Shown here piece after piece: positions 12,794-25,500 of a stretch of DNA of 64,000 nucleotides. A model generated the notes under the pieces. That model ran no database searches. It had not been told where the DNA came from and saw nothing but the letters and a program-made list of their open reading frames with translations. The position numbers and the translations under genes are program-made. Numbering within the stretch: the first letter of the stretch is position 1; each line of letters opens with the position of its first letter. The stretch comes from Rhinopithecus roxellana (lineage: Eukaryota > Chordata > Mammalia > Primates > Cercopithecidae), in assembly GCF_007565055.1 (NCBI RefSeq), contig NC_044559.1, positions 39,047,546 to 39,111,545 of the forward strand. The letters are read 5' to 3'.

Positions 12794-15534
12794 TTTAGAT
12801 TCTCTTTGTTAAAGAATAAGCACCCTTCCGGTGATGGTAGGCAGGGAGGCATGGTGGTGAGGGAGTTGCTGGAGGAGTAACATGAAGAAAGCAAGTCTGT
12901 CACTAATGAGCTTAGTTCTACTTAGGTTTCCGTTCACGAAACCCTTTTAAATACAAGGCAACATTTTCACAGCTGGAAAATTACAACTAAATCTTGATTT
13001 ACCGCCAAAAGCAATAGACGTAGTTATGTCTAATCTATGGATAATACTACATTCAAGGGACAATGGCAAAACTAGGCTCAACGCAGAACATAGCAGCAAA
13101 AAGCAATACTTAAAAGTTTTTCATGAATGGGTTACATGTTGTTTTATATACAATTCTAAGATATGACCCTGGTATTCAATAAATGAAACTTGAAGCATAA
13201 GTGGTAGGAAGGTATGTTCAATATTTTTAAAGCTGAATTTTAGAACTGGTTATAAAATAATACTGCTTTAAAAATAATAGCAGAAATAGTTTAATTATGT
13301 AACAGAAGTACGTTAGCTTAAGATAGGCTTGAGATAAGTATCAATTCTGTGATTTTTAAAAATCCTCTTGGTGGTAGAAGTGTTTTGGGCATGCACTCTT
13401 TTAAGCATAAAAGCAAAAATAAACTCTATAATGTAGTGTACTGTGCATTATTTAATAAGCACATATATTTTATTTCCATTTCTAAGCAACTAACAAAATA
13501 CATCATTAGAATACCTAAAGTTACGTTTTGGAAAAATAGACTAAGGTGACCTTTTTGGCCTCTTTTTCTACAATGCAACAAATTGAAACTACTTTGCACT
13601 TCTGCCCAAACATGGGAAATACTGATATATTTTACTTGGGAACTCATTTTTACTTTTTGTTTTTAGTTTATTATTTTGACTGATTATGAAAAATATGCAG
13701 TGAGTTTACTCTAGATAATGAGTGAAAATTCATAAACATTAGAACAGCAAAGTTTCAGGCAGTGATGAATGTTTTAACAGATCCAGTTTTAAATATAATA
13801 CTTGTCTCAGATTTAAAGATAAAAATTTTGATTGAGTCATAACCAAATCACTCATGTATGAATAAAGCTAAGCCTCAATAGCTTTTATATAAGAAAATAA
13901 TCGCTCCTTAAAAATCTATTTCCCCATAAAAAGAAGAGCAGTACTTGAACCATACTTTTAAATGAGCTCTATTTATGTAAAACATATCCCCAATACAAAA
14001 CTGACATCTTGGTTCACTCTATAAACAGCAAATTTGGCCAAAGCATATTATTATAGTATCTGCAGATACTGTCATAATACTGAAAACATAAATTTTGGCA
14101 TTTTAAGAAGTGTATGAAAACACTCAATAATGCTACCAGAAAAAAACAAATGCTGAGAATTTTGTAACATTTAGTTAATTAAAAGTGGCACCATGTTAAA
14201 AACAAAAACAAAAACAAAAAACTACCAAGACCTCAAATGGGAAAATACCATTCTATACCAGATTTTGAGGGTTATTACAGAATTTTAAGTGGAGAAAAAA
14301 ACTGATAAAAGCTATTTTTCCTTCTCCATTTCTCAAAGCATTGAATTTTTATGAAAAAAATGTTCATAATTTCAAAATGCATGTTCTTACATTAAAACTG
14401 AAATGCAGAAGATACAAATAACAAGGGGTTTTAGTTTACAAATACGAGCTTGGCCAAGTATTCTCTGATTCAAAACACTAAAATAAGCCAAAAAAAAAAA
14501 AACAAACCCCAAACTATTATATCGACTTTTTATTTAACTTTCAACGGAGTCTTAACAGAGATGAGTATTAGAAAAAAATGCAATTCATGGAAAGATTGGG
14601 GAATATGTGAGTCTCCAAATGGAGATGAATTTTCATTTTAAATTCAGAAGGACACAGATACTCTGTGTTTTATAGTATTTCAGACTTTTAAGGCTGAAAA
14701 ATAAGCAGAAGATTAGCAATATTTTTATAACATTGCTTTTCAATTTAAATATCAGAAAAAAACTGCACAAATCATACAAAAATAATCCATGGAAGAAATC
14801 AACATTTTGGGGGACTGGACTTTAAAATAGAAAACAATTTTATAATAAATCAATTCTTAAAGGGTGGATATGGAGTAATGCATAATGCCACGCTAGTAAA
14901 GGTCTATTCTAAAAACTCACTCTTCCTTTAGTAAGTCTTATTTTGGTTCAAGACCCAAAGGCAACCATCTATTCTATTATTTATGTAACCTGAAACCAAG
15001 CCTAATTCTTCCTTCCTGGAATCTGCCTGCTTCTTTGGGTTATCAGACACACGAGGCAATCACATACTTCCCACAATTATTTTCAGATATAACTTTATAA
15101 TATTTGCTTTGCTAGTGATTTAAAGGCATGCAGAATTTCAACAAAACAAGCTATATTAGCTTATCTTCTGCTTATACCTTAAACTCAAATGTTAAAGATA
15201 ATTAATTCAAAGAAATTCATGCTGTTGTGAAGTTCATGAAGTCTCTTAAAATTTGTCATTCTTTAAAAAAAAGGACTTGAAAGCATTACTTTTGGGAAAA
15301 GAGAGAAACTTTGATGCTAGAATAATATAGAGCAGCTCACTTTGAAACCATGTCCATGTAGTCAAGAGTGACTTGAAGCAGCTTCTCTATAACACACCAT
15401 GACAGGAGGAACGATGACTTGTCGTGCATCAATAGAGCACACACATTTTCAAATCAAGAAATTGGTAGCCTAACTTTAGAGGCAATCAGTTTTTTCTAAA
15501 TGTTCTAAAAACACATGTATATGAGGTATATGCC

Positions 15535-15595
15535 TATATTTTATATACAAGATACATGAATATATATTCATGTACATATGTGTATATAAAATATA
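15535..15595 (-). other. Hairpin-forming inverted repeat in the 3'UTR
   Basis: The left arm TATATTTTATATACA and the right arm TGTATATAAAATATA are exact reverse complements. The inner arms (ACATGAATATA and TATATTCATGT) pair as well, with a small interruption between. As RNA this gives a long, nearly continuous AU-rich stem about 500 nt after the stop codon. Confidence 0.75.
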
Positions 15596-16041
15596 AACTG
15601 TTTTTTTCAGTAGTGTTTATAAGGAGCAGTATTCCTGAAGCTAAATATTTCTACAAACTGATTTCTGAGAAACCAGCCACAGTATCAATTCTGCTTTATG
15701 AAAAATCTATTCCTGAGGAACAACTCACGTACTTCTTAAGATATTTCTGGGCCTATGGCAGATCAGTGGGTCAGTACCAGCACCTGAGTGAATCCTAAGG
15801 AACCACTTATTCATTGAGAATCTGGCCCATTTTCAATTTAAATGTTTAAATTATTTAGCTTGCTTCAAAGGTCCCTCTTGATAGTCCCTGCTAATACTTA
15901 CAGGTAAAATTATTCTTCACAATAAAGGAGAATATGTAATGAAACCTGACAGTGTAGTCTCTTTCAGTAACAAGTTTTTCCTTCCTTCCTTCTGTCTTTC
16001 TCTCTCTTTGTCCAATTATCAACACAATACAATTGGCTTTA

Positions 16042-16269
16042 TTAACTGTTAGAGAATTTGCCAGCTTTCCTGGATGGCTCATATGGCACTCTGAGAATAC
16101 TGGGCGTTTCTTCCATTACCCTTACAAGGAGGTTGTCGATGTAGTCCTCGAGTTCCCGGATGTGGGTGTCCTTCCTCCTAAGGAGTTCTTTGTGTTTCAC
16201 CAGCTCTTGTAGAACCTCTTCATAGGTCAGACTACGATACCCTGCAGTGGCATCAAAGGGGTTGCTGTC
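16042..16269 (-). CDS. RAB11FIP2: RAB11FIP2 coding exon 5: Rab11-binding domain and stop
   Basis: The acceptor TTGTTCTAG precedes GAC at 16269. The exon encodes residues 438-512 and TAA at 16044-16042. It opens with the third NPF (440-442, DSNPFDATAG). The FIP Rab-binding domain follows (about 448-499): an amphipathic helix that forms a parallel homodimeric coiled coil and binds two Rab11 GTP molecules. The conserved core RELEDYIDNLLVRVMEETP contains Ile481 and Asp482; substitution of Ile481 is known to abolish Rab11 binding. The C terminus reads SRKAGKFSNS. The total of 512 residues matches the full family length, with no internal stop or frameshift. Confidence 0.97.
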   Translation of the reverse strand, partial: DSNPFDATAGYRSLTYEEVLQELVKHKELLRRKDTHIRELEDYIDNLLVRVMEETPSILRVPYEPSRKAGKFSNS

Positions 16270-17929
16270 CTAGAACAAGATAAAGACTGTCACTTCTGTA
16301 GATATAACATCTGGGACAAACATTAAGAATTATCCAGAACTTCGACTTTTTGTTTTTCAAACCCTGATGAAGATTTTCGCTAGCCTTGCTTAGAGTGAAT
16401 GTGACAGTTCACAAATTGGCTAGCCAGTCCTGAGGCAAGAACTAAGGCAGATGCACCAAAGTTTTGACTACAACTCTAAATCCTAAAACCCTTTCTAACA
16501 TTGTGGGCAATTTCCTAATATCTGAGACCGGCTATATCATGTAAGATTAAGTTAAGAGATGAAATGTTTTATAATAAATACAACTAAAATAGATGAAAAC
16601 TAAAGATTTCTGAAAGTCAACTCAGAGGAACTATAAGATGCAACTGAACTATACACTTGGACATGCGTCCTCATGAAACTGCTTCCACTGAACTGTGATT
16701 TAATGTTACATGTTTGGCTTCTTAGTGAAGATGGTTACAGCAAAAATCTTTTCCAATTTGCTATGAAAATGGAAGCACTCGGAATTAAATCAAAGATTAT
16801 CCTTATAGGAAGCCCCATGGGAGTAACATCTGTTTTAATTTAGAAATAGGCAGAACTTTTCCTCCCCTGAGTAACTGGTCTATTTCTTTCCCCTAGTAAT
16901 AATATCTAGTTTATCTTCTTTCCCTTTTTGACCCTGGTTATCAGGAAACTCAAGAGTTCAACCATATTAATACTATGGTTAGTATATTTGTATTCTCTCC
17001 CATTTCACCTATTTATTTAACTTTATTCTATTGACAAAAATTCCTTTTAGGCAAAGGCATAAATATAACCAAAAAAAATTTTTTAAAGATACTTACTAAT
17101 TCACTGCTATTACAAAGCATTCTAATATTAATGTTATATCAAAAGTGAAAGAAAAATATCTCAGGAATTTAATCAAGGCCCTGTAACAAAACACCTTTTA
17201 TTAACAGTGTATAGCATTAAGAGTTTTCATTCTGTAAAACATAATGCCCAATTACAACTAAGCAATTTTTTATTCTTTTTAAATCATAGTTCTCTCACTA
17301 AGCCCAACAATTTAAAATGATTTTCATCACTATCTTTTAAAACATTTCCATTTGGCTTTGAGGAAACTTAACTAAAATATTGAGGAAATTGGTTTTCTTG
17401 CTCTTAAGGAATACTATCCATTCAGTGGAGGATGGGGAATGGGGACTGGTGAATGCAGAATGACCTCGCCCGCCATAAGAATTAAACTTGACTTTCCCTG
17501 TTTTCAGGATCTACTTTAATAGTGCTATATGTTTGGGGGTGTTCACCGGTAAAGCCAAAGTTTAACTTTTCACTGGCCCTCCCTACTTCCCCAGCCTCTC
17601 AGCCCAAGGAACCAGGACTTTACCAGACCAGAAAAAGAGAAGCTAGAGTACAGATACCAATTTGATGCTTGGGTCACTGAAGCACACCCCCTTCTCCAGG
17701 ATAAGCGAATACATTCAGGACTGAAAAACTTTTCCAGTTTCACAGAATCTCTCAGGCTTTGTGGAGAAGATACAGCTTGCACTAGGCCTTCGAGATTTTG
17801 CAGGCAGAAATGCCTAATGGGACATTTCAAGCAGTGAGCTCTGCTTGTTCAAAGAAGGAAACAAGGCTCAAGGCATAGTGGCCATAACAGGTAATCCAAT
17901 AACAGGTACTCTGTAGAGAATGGCTGGAA

Positions 17930-18230
17930 AATACTGTACAGGACAGGGAGCAGAGAAGGGCTGAAATGGTAGGTTTGAAATAGACCACCAAGGATGCTGA
18001 ACAGTAGTATGAACAATTTTTAGACTTTTGCTATGGAAAATAGGAAGCCACTGAAGGTTTCTAAACAGAGAAAGGATATGATTAAAGATATGTTCCAGGA
18101 AAAGTAAAATGGCAACAGTGGAACCATTTGGAGGGGCTAAGATTAGTTATAGGGCTACTGAAATATGAAAGACCAGAGATAGTAAGAATGAAACGAGAGG
18201 ATATTAAAGGGAAGTGAGCTTAAATTCTAT
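17930..18230 (-). repeat. L2-like fragment in intron 4
   Basis: The wording AGGAAGCCACTGAAGGTTTC, CAGAGAAAGGATATGATT and nearby text corresponds to reversed L2 internal sequence. It is strongly diverged and the ends are approximate. Confidence 0.45.
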
Positions 18231-18414
18231 AAAATATGTCTAAAACAATTTAGTTTATTTTAGCATTAGAAACTGGAAACAGATGTAAGTTTCAGTTATA
18301 TTTCCTTCATCCCTAAAAACATTTCAAATGTTGTTCTAAAACCATTAAAGGACAATTCTAGAGACAAGTGTTTTACTTCACGCTCCTCTCTCAGATCAAT
18401 TAATCTTTTATAAG

Positions 18415-18417
<3 letters not shown>

Positions 18418-18457
<40 letters not shown>

Positions 18458-18470
18458 GCTCTCTCTCTCA
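18418..18470 (+). repeat. (CA)n microsatellite with (CT)n extension
   Basis: About 19 uninterrupted CA units (18418-18455) are followed by a short CT run. It is likely length-polymorphic. Confidence 0.95.
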
Positions 18471-21400
18471 CATATGTAGTTACTAGTTTAATTGGTCATG
18501 AGATATAGTTTAGAGACACATAAACATTAATTACATTCTTATAAAAGATTATGTTAAGCAGCTTTCTACAGTAAAGACAAGATACAGTATAGAGTTCAGT
18601 ATACTTTTGAAATTTCTTAAAAATAAGCTAAAGTTTCTTACTTCAACCCAAGTAATTCTGCATAAATTTGAGAGAGAAAGCAACCTGGGTCTCATTTTCC
18701 TTATCTGACAGATGAGATGTTCTCCACGGTCCCTTTCAAATCTAAAATTGTCTGGTATACCAAGTGATTTTTCTAAATAACACTTTAAAAACTAATAAAG
18801 CCTAATGTGATTTCACTTTTCTAATAAAACATTTACTGAGAAATTCATGTTCTTGTGAGAACTGCAGGGATTAATGAAAGGAAGCTAAATGGGATTCATT
18901 ACTGATTAGTTGACTGCTTTATGCTTTTTCTTTATTTAACATAATAAAAGCATCTATTCAAGTCTCTCTAATCTTCATAAAATTATACATATATAAACTG
19001 ATTTCTCCAAACTAATTAAGCAATGAAATAGTTAAAAAAAATAATGTGCACTGTTATATTTAAGACTATTACCAGTTAATGTAGTTAAAAATTTTTTGTA
19101 ACATTTCTCTAAAGACACTGAAGATGAAAGATGTGTCAAAAATTTGTGTTTTGACATAAATTAATGCCATGATATAAATTAATAGTTAAATCTTTCAAAA
19201 TAATCAATTATCATTTCAGACTACTGGTCATACTTTATAGCCATACTCTAGAATACATATTATTTTTTTTTTCTTACAACAATCTAACATTAATGTGTAG
19301 ACAGATTTCTTGGAAATATACTTCTGGCCTTTTCAATAAATTTTCCGTTTGTCCTTTCATGTGAAAACTTTACCCCAAATTTTAGCATCAAGTTTCTAGG
19401 CAGGAAAACATCTTAGAAACACATGTACTATGAACTATATTCTGGAAAAGAATATAAAATAATTAAAAACAGTTTCATGCTGAGTTCCATATTTTATCCT
19501 ATATTTGAATGTAAACCTAATTTTAGGCGTAAGATTCTTAAACTGACTGATATAATCCACACACACACACATATATATTTGTTTGTTGATATAACTCCAA
19601 ATAAAATGATTAATATAAACAATAGAAAATTAAAATATATGCTCTACAGAAATTATTTTTTTAAAGAGGAAAACTCTCAGGTAAATATAAAAATTATTTT
19701 TTCAAAATATACGTTTTATTATTCTTGCAAAAACTGACAAAATTCAAAACTCTCTAAGCTGGCAAAGACCAAACGCAAGTTAAAATGGTTGCTCCAAAGT
19801 GCTCACTATTTTTGCTCACCGCACACTCTATACAGACAGCACTTACGTTTTTAAGATGTTTTCTTATTCTGAAATTTAATGTATATTTTTCTTCTCTCTT
19901 CCCCTTTTACAACCAACTCTTTCTCATTTCCACCCTACCTCTATTAAAAATGTCTCTATGCAGACATAAGAAGATGTGGCGTGTGGTAAGAGAATATTGG
20001 AATTACTACATGAAGTTTTCTAACCCAGAATTTTAAATAATACAGTTGTGCATAAGATTTTGAGAACTGCTAGTGATCTATTTTTGCTTTACACATACTA
20101 GCCTTTTACACTAGGAAATGTACATTTTTTACAATATTTAAATTTAAACAAAAGCAAATTATCAGGACTCAAAATAACTGAAGATTTAAAGAAAGGTTGT
20201 CCTGGTAACCAAATATTGGTGGGGTACTAACTGACATCCAAGGCAACTAGAGGAGAGGGAGAGAAAAAAGTGAAGACTTGGCATTCTCTGATCATCTCAT
20301 TATTGTTCTAATGAGGAACTTTGCTCTGGGAATATCATCTCAGCTACTTTCACATCTTTTGTCCTACTCCCTTCATCTCCCTTTCAGTTCTTAATTAGGC
20401 CTTAAAGAGCTCACACTGCCCTTTCAACTGGCTACTGCTCCTGTTTAAACACTGTGCTTTCACAGACAGGTGTTGGCACTAGCATATAAGACATACAAAC
20501 TTAATTACAAAATACTATGTCCAGAGGGAGAAAAAATAACTTGGTGGACGGCTATTATTGGAGAACTTAATGTAAATTACTTCAAACATCTTATAATCTT
20601 CAACATAAAAATTGTTCGAATGCTTTTCTTCAACCATGATCAGTATGAAGATGCGCTTCCTCCTCTTAATTGTATCTTGCAGTAAATTAACAACACCTAG
20701 TAATCCTTTAACTGTCATTTAGAATAGTTAGTATTCCAGAGAAAAATAATCACACATCAAGGATTCTTTTATCACCTTTAAATCCTTTAACTAAAACAAT
20801 TTTCACATTTTATTTCTTTAAAGAATTCTAAGGATGCTTTTATAGCAATAAATTACAAGATTTGGAAAAGTACATTTACAAGCAAGCAATCGAAATTGTA
20901 ATTAAGGTTACTTAATAAACAATAGCTACACATTAAATCGATTTTTTTGATGTTGCATTTTGTTTGAGATTAAGTAACCGCCTGATAGAATTCATTTTAC
21001 TATCTGATCAAAGGCTGACTTCATATTTTCTCACATTTCTCACCAGACTGCCATATTATAAAGACTTGAGAATTTATAAAACATCAAAACTTACGAATCA
21101 CTTAAATAAAACAGCAAAAATACAGTACAAAGTCCTGTGCTTCTATAACAGTTTCCACAGTTTTAAAGATAATCACCTGCATTTAGAATGGTTTAGAAAA
21201 GAAACCCTAAACCCACCTGAGCTTCTTCTAGCCATATCACATCCTAAAAAATAGTAATAGGTGATATGGGATTGCCTAAAAAAATTCTTACTATACATCT
21301 GGATCACACATATCAAGGACAGATGGTTGAAACAGCAACCACCAGTTTCTTGGAATAAAGGCTCTATTTCTGTTACTCAGTGAGAATTTAGTTTTCTACC

Positions 21401-22106
21401 AAGAACATTTGCCCATATTTTGGTAAAGTAATTTATTCTCTACGTTTAATATAGTTAGAATTGGCTGCAGATGCAATGGAACTCTGAACAGAGATTAAAT
21501 ACTGGACTTCAAATACTACAATAAAGTTCAGATGATCTGAATAATCCTTGCAAAATACGTGAGTTGATTTAGGTGGTCGCTACCAATCCTGTTAACATAT
21601 TTGGTTTTGTTCTGATGAGAAAGATAAGTGTCCTAAAGTATCTGTTCTTTCAAATACTTTCCTGGTTATCTGGCTATCCTGCCAGGATGCTTTTCTATTG
21701 TTGAATGTTAACAAGCAGCTTTATTCTTTCTTCAATCCTTGTCCCAACAACAACAAAAAACAGTCTTTTCTACATGCTCTTATTTCATAACTGCAAATTT
21801 GACCCTGACATACAGCTTGCATACTAATTTCAAAACAGTCTGTACACAAAATATGTATATTCTAAATTGGCTTCAATTATAACCAATTTTGCTTGAACTT
21901 TCATAGATCATACGAGTCACACCCTATTGTATATTAAAGGCAAAGATTATATTTTACTTTCTTTCTCCTAAAATTACTATGCTAAGCTACAATTCTTAAG
22001 GTAAGTGAGGCAGAAGGCAAGAAGACAAAGGCATTTTTAGAAATGTGTGCCAGATAAAAAGACCGGCTTGTTCTTTGACAACTTTCTCACCCCTTCAGCA
22101 ACTTAC

Positions 22107-22152
22107 CGGGATTTTCCTGAGGTCTTCATTGCTTGTTGGACTCATATGAAAA
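22107..22152 (-). CDS. RAB11FIP2: RAB11FIP2 coding exon 4: 46-nt microexon
   Basis: This exon was found by extending the protein rather than as an open frame. The acceptor TTTATTAG is followed by T, which completes Ser422 (AG+T), then codons for FHMSPTSNEDLRKIP (423-437), then donor GTAAGT at 22106. It has 46 bases and ends in phase 0. The upstream intron is about 23.7 kb and the downstream one about 5.8 kb, so this tiny exon sits alone. Because 46 is not a multiple of three, inclusion is required to keep the Rab11-binding domain in frame. The residues match the remembered human protein. Confidence 0.96.
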
Positions 22153-23759
22153 CTAATAAAACACAAACAAATGTTAAAAGTGTCATAACTCACGTGGGAG
22201 GAAACACAAAAATAGAAAAATTTTAACCTAGATTGTAATACAAATTTCTAAAGCCCTACATTATTCAGATGAGTGAAATTTAATCCAAGAAGTAGAAAAA
22301 AATCCAGTATTTCCCCAACATTCTTAAAGCATCAGTACAATTTTAAACTTTGAAGGAAAACTTTTTAGTTATCAGAACTGAAGAACGAAATATGAAGTTT
22401 TTAAACATTTTTAAACACAGCACTTTTATCCAGCAAGATATTTTGTAAAACTAATTTGTGTAACAGATTTCCATTATATTTACACACAGTCACTCACCTT
22501 AGGCCCTCTGATATAAAACTAGGGAGAATTAAGTAAATGTAGGTTGGAAAGATTATAGAATAAAAGAGTGAAAGCAATCTGTTTAAAAATGCCAAAAGTG
22601 TTAGAAAACTCAGCTTTCAAACATAACCCTATCAATAAGAAAAAATTCAGAATTGTGGGAAACATTTATCTCGTTAATGCAATTTCTAAGTAGCTAGTCT
22701 TGAAAATTTAAATACTGAAATGAATCAAAACAACACAGATTTCTTCCACACAGAGAAGAAAACATCACAGCTGAATGCTATAACTATTTTCTTCTTTGAA
22801 ACATGTCCATTAGATGGGACTGCAACCAAAAAGACGCTAAACTTCAAAGCCATCTGACGAGTAAATATTTCATCGGTGCTATTCAAGTTTAATTTTTACC
22901 CAGCACTTAAAGGTATTAGCCTTTAAAACCTTCACAAAGCATTAGTGTCCTAGGAACCTTTTTATTCCACACACAAAACAACAACTGTAAAATATGTATG
23001 TTTTCATTATCTGTCCCTTGACAGTAAAATAACCGGGATCCTTTGAAGATTTAAGAAATTTACTTTTAAAACTTTTGATTGTATGACAAAAAGTCTGGAC
23101 ACTGGATATAATGTTGGTCAAGTATCTATAATTATATGTACAAATCCTATGCTCTAAGATGCACAGGGCACACATGTATGTACAACCACCTCCAGAGAGT
23201 TTCCCATATAACCAAGATTTCATTGGCTATGACTAAGATTTGAAGTACTAGCTTCCAGAAGCGATTGCTCGCCTTTTCTAACTAGAACTCCTGTGGATAA
23301 ATTCAGTATTTCAGCAGAGCTGGGTTGCATGTAGAGAGAGTGAAACATGTTTTAAAAACCTACAATGCACCAGTTAAAGGCCTGTGTGGCTGGCACATTT
23401 TCTCAACATCTTTATGGTGTTCTGCATGGTCCTGGACTCAAGTCACTATACCAGCAAAGCATCAAGAGCCCACAAAGAAGTGGCTTAAGAGACAAAAACC
23501 AAATCCAGAAAAGCATTCTCACACAGTCCACCTTAGCCTAGAGTGCCATGGTAGCAGCTGCTAACACATGTGGTTTCCATCTTCTCTGATTTTCAATCCA
23601 AGGTAGCCAACAGGGGGTCCAGTGGGATTCATCTCTCCTACCCCATTATCTCACAGCATGTTTTCTAATATGTCAAGAAACACATTCTGCTACATCTCCC
23701 ATCTGACTGGGATAGTCTAAAAACAAAATGATTTACACTCAGGCCCAACAGCATACAAG

Positions 23760-23975
23760 GTGCTTGCAAGCAGAGAAGTGGCTGGAGCCAGGTGGTGTGA
23801 ATTCAAATCCTGTTTCTGCCCTATGACCTTGAGCAAGTTACTTAACTTTGATTGTGTCTTGCTTCCCTCATCTGTAAAATGGAGATGGCAACAGTATCTA
23901 CCACATAAGATTCCTGTGAATATTCAATGAGTTAACAACATGGAAAACACTTAGCACTGTGACTACCAGATAGAA
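23760..23975 (+). repeat. MIR element
   Basis: It follows the MIR consensus: TGGAGCCAGGTGGTGTGAAT, TTCAAATCCTGTTTCTGCC, ATGACCTTGAGCAAGTTACT, CATCTGTAAAATGGAGAT, TCAATGAGTTAACA and CACTTAGCACTGTG in order. It is a tRNA-derived mammal-wide SINE, here almost complete. Confidence 0.9.
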
Positions 23976-24019
23976 CATTATTTTATTTCATAAATAAAAT
24001 AATGAAATAAAATAATTAT

Positions 24020-24255
24020 TTCATAAACATTTACACAGCACTCAATGTGTGCCAGACACTGTTCTAAGTACTTTACCAAAATTAACTCATTTAATCTTTA
24101 TGATCCTTACGGTAGTCTTACGGTCCAGTATCTACCACATCTTCATTTTAAAGGTAAGGAAACAAGTCACAGAGAGGTTAGGTAACTTGCGTGTGGTCAT
24201 TCTATCAGCAGCTGGTGGAGCTGTCTGGGCTCTAGACTCTGTCCTCCTATGACAC
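24020..24255 (-). repeat. MIR element, inverted relative to its neighbour
   Basis: Reverse-oriented MIR text runs GTGTGCCAGACACTGTTCTA, ACTCATTTAATCTTTATGATCC, AAGGTAAGGAAACAAGTCAC and AGAGAGGTTAGGTAACTTGC. Together with 23760-23975 it forms a tail-to-tail MIR pair separated by an AT-rich palindrome. Confidence 0.85.
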
Positions 24256-25129
24256 ACAGCCCTAGCCCCATTCCCTGTATATAGATTTACTTAGTGAGCA
24301 CTGGCTGCACTGCAGAAGCCCTGAATATATAGGCCACATAGATGAATCAGAGAACAACAATGTTGCATTTTGAGAAGGCACATGGTAGAGATGTACTTGT
24401 GGGAGGTGGGGGAGAGCACTCTGGATGATTAAATTTTTAGACCTCATAGAGAAATGAAATGTTCTATCACAGCAATTAGTCAAGGAATGCCTAATTCATG
24501 GAAAAAGCAGGATTTAAAATGACATGAAGTATATGTTGGGCAGGCTAGACAAGGAGGGCTCTGCAAACATATGGCGTGGCCTGGGGCTGTCAGACAGTAG
24601 CATTGCTGCAGGACACAGAGTAGACTGGCAGCGAGGCAGCAGGGTCAGCAGGAACCCATAAAGGTTCTGATGACGCGTTCCTCAGGCCCAATCTGTAGAG
24701 CAGGAGGTAATCTTTGGACAATGTTAATCTTTTCTTGTAAATATTTAAACATTTTATATTTGGTGGCACAATCCATCCCATTGCATCCTTGAGACTGAAC
24801 AGTATTATGACTATATAAATTTCAGTATATGTCTCAGGAAGAAATCAGTGAACCAAGAAACAGAAATATCGGTATTATGTTTATTGCAATAAGGGTTTAC
24901 AAGGAACAACATTTAGGACAAAGATTTTATGAAAATCACAAAACCAATGATATGTAGTAGCCAACCACAGCTTATAAAACTAAAATGTAACTCAATGGCC
25001 GCTCAAAAATGCCTGAGAATTCCCAAGAATGCTGAAAAAGTCACAACTCTAAGGGGAAGGGTTTGCAATGCGGCAAGCCCGGCTACTTCTCATTCTACCT
25101 GAGTGATCTGAGCCACTCTCTCCAGCTCC

Positions 25130-25500
25130 CTACAGAGCAGATCTGAGTGAGAGGCTCTTGTACCGGGTATTGTCTGAAGTCTAAAGGCAGAACCCCTCCC
25201 TTGTGGTCTGCTTTGTATCACACACTGACGTGTCAAACACTTGACGAACACAGTCATTCATGGCTGCCTTTTTTGATCTGTCCTTAAGGGGGAAGAAAGA
25301 GTTAACTGAACTGGATTGAATTAGCTTGGTGAAAAATAAAATGTCTCTATTTATTGAAGTGTGGCACCAATTTGTGATATCTTTCTCTTTGGACTGCCGT
25401 CCTCATGTCAGACAAGATATTGAATAATCCGGTCTGACTGCTCAGCCGAGCTGCTGACAGGTTAAGGAAAATGGTGTTTTTAGTCAGGTGCAAAATAAAC
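25130..25500. promoter_or_regulatory. Possible conserved non-coding element in intron 3
   Basis: A repeat-free, moderately GC stretch stands out from AT-rich flanks. It contains unmutated-looking CpGs and known motif cores such as CTGACAGG (TALE/MEIS type), TAATCCGG (OTX/PITX core TAATCC) and ACACTGACGTGTCA. No conservation data are available, so this is only a suspicion from composition. Confidence 0.2.

Larger units (their letters stand above)
11930..16041 (-). other. RAB11FIP2: RAB11FIP2 3' untranslated region
   Basis: The stretch downstream of the TAA is AT-rich, contains no recognised transposon over 4 kb, and is long, as expected for this gene. It includes a strong inverted repeat at 15535-15595 and many ATTTA pentamers in the transcribed sense. 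Candidate polyadenylation signals are listed separately. Which end is used cannot be decided from sequence alone. Confidence 0.65.
16270..22106 (-). other. RAB11FIP2: RAB11FIP2 intron 4
   Basis: The GT-AG intron runs from donor GTAAGT (22106) to acceptor TTGTTCTAG (ending 16270). The interior is AT-rich. Apart from an L2-like piece near 18 kb and a CA microsatellite at 18.4 kb, I recognise no repeats or genes. Confidence 0.9.
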
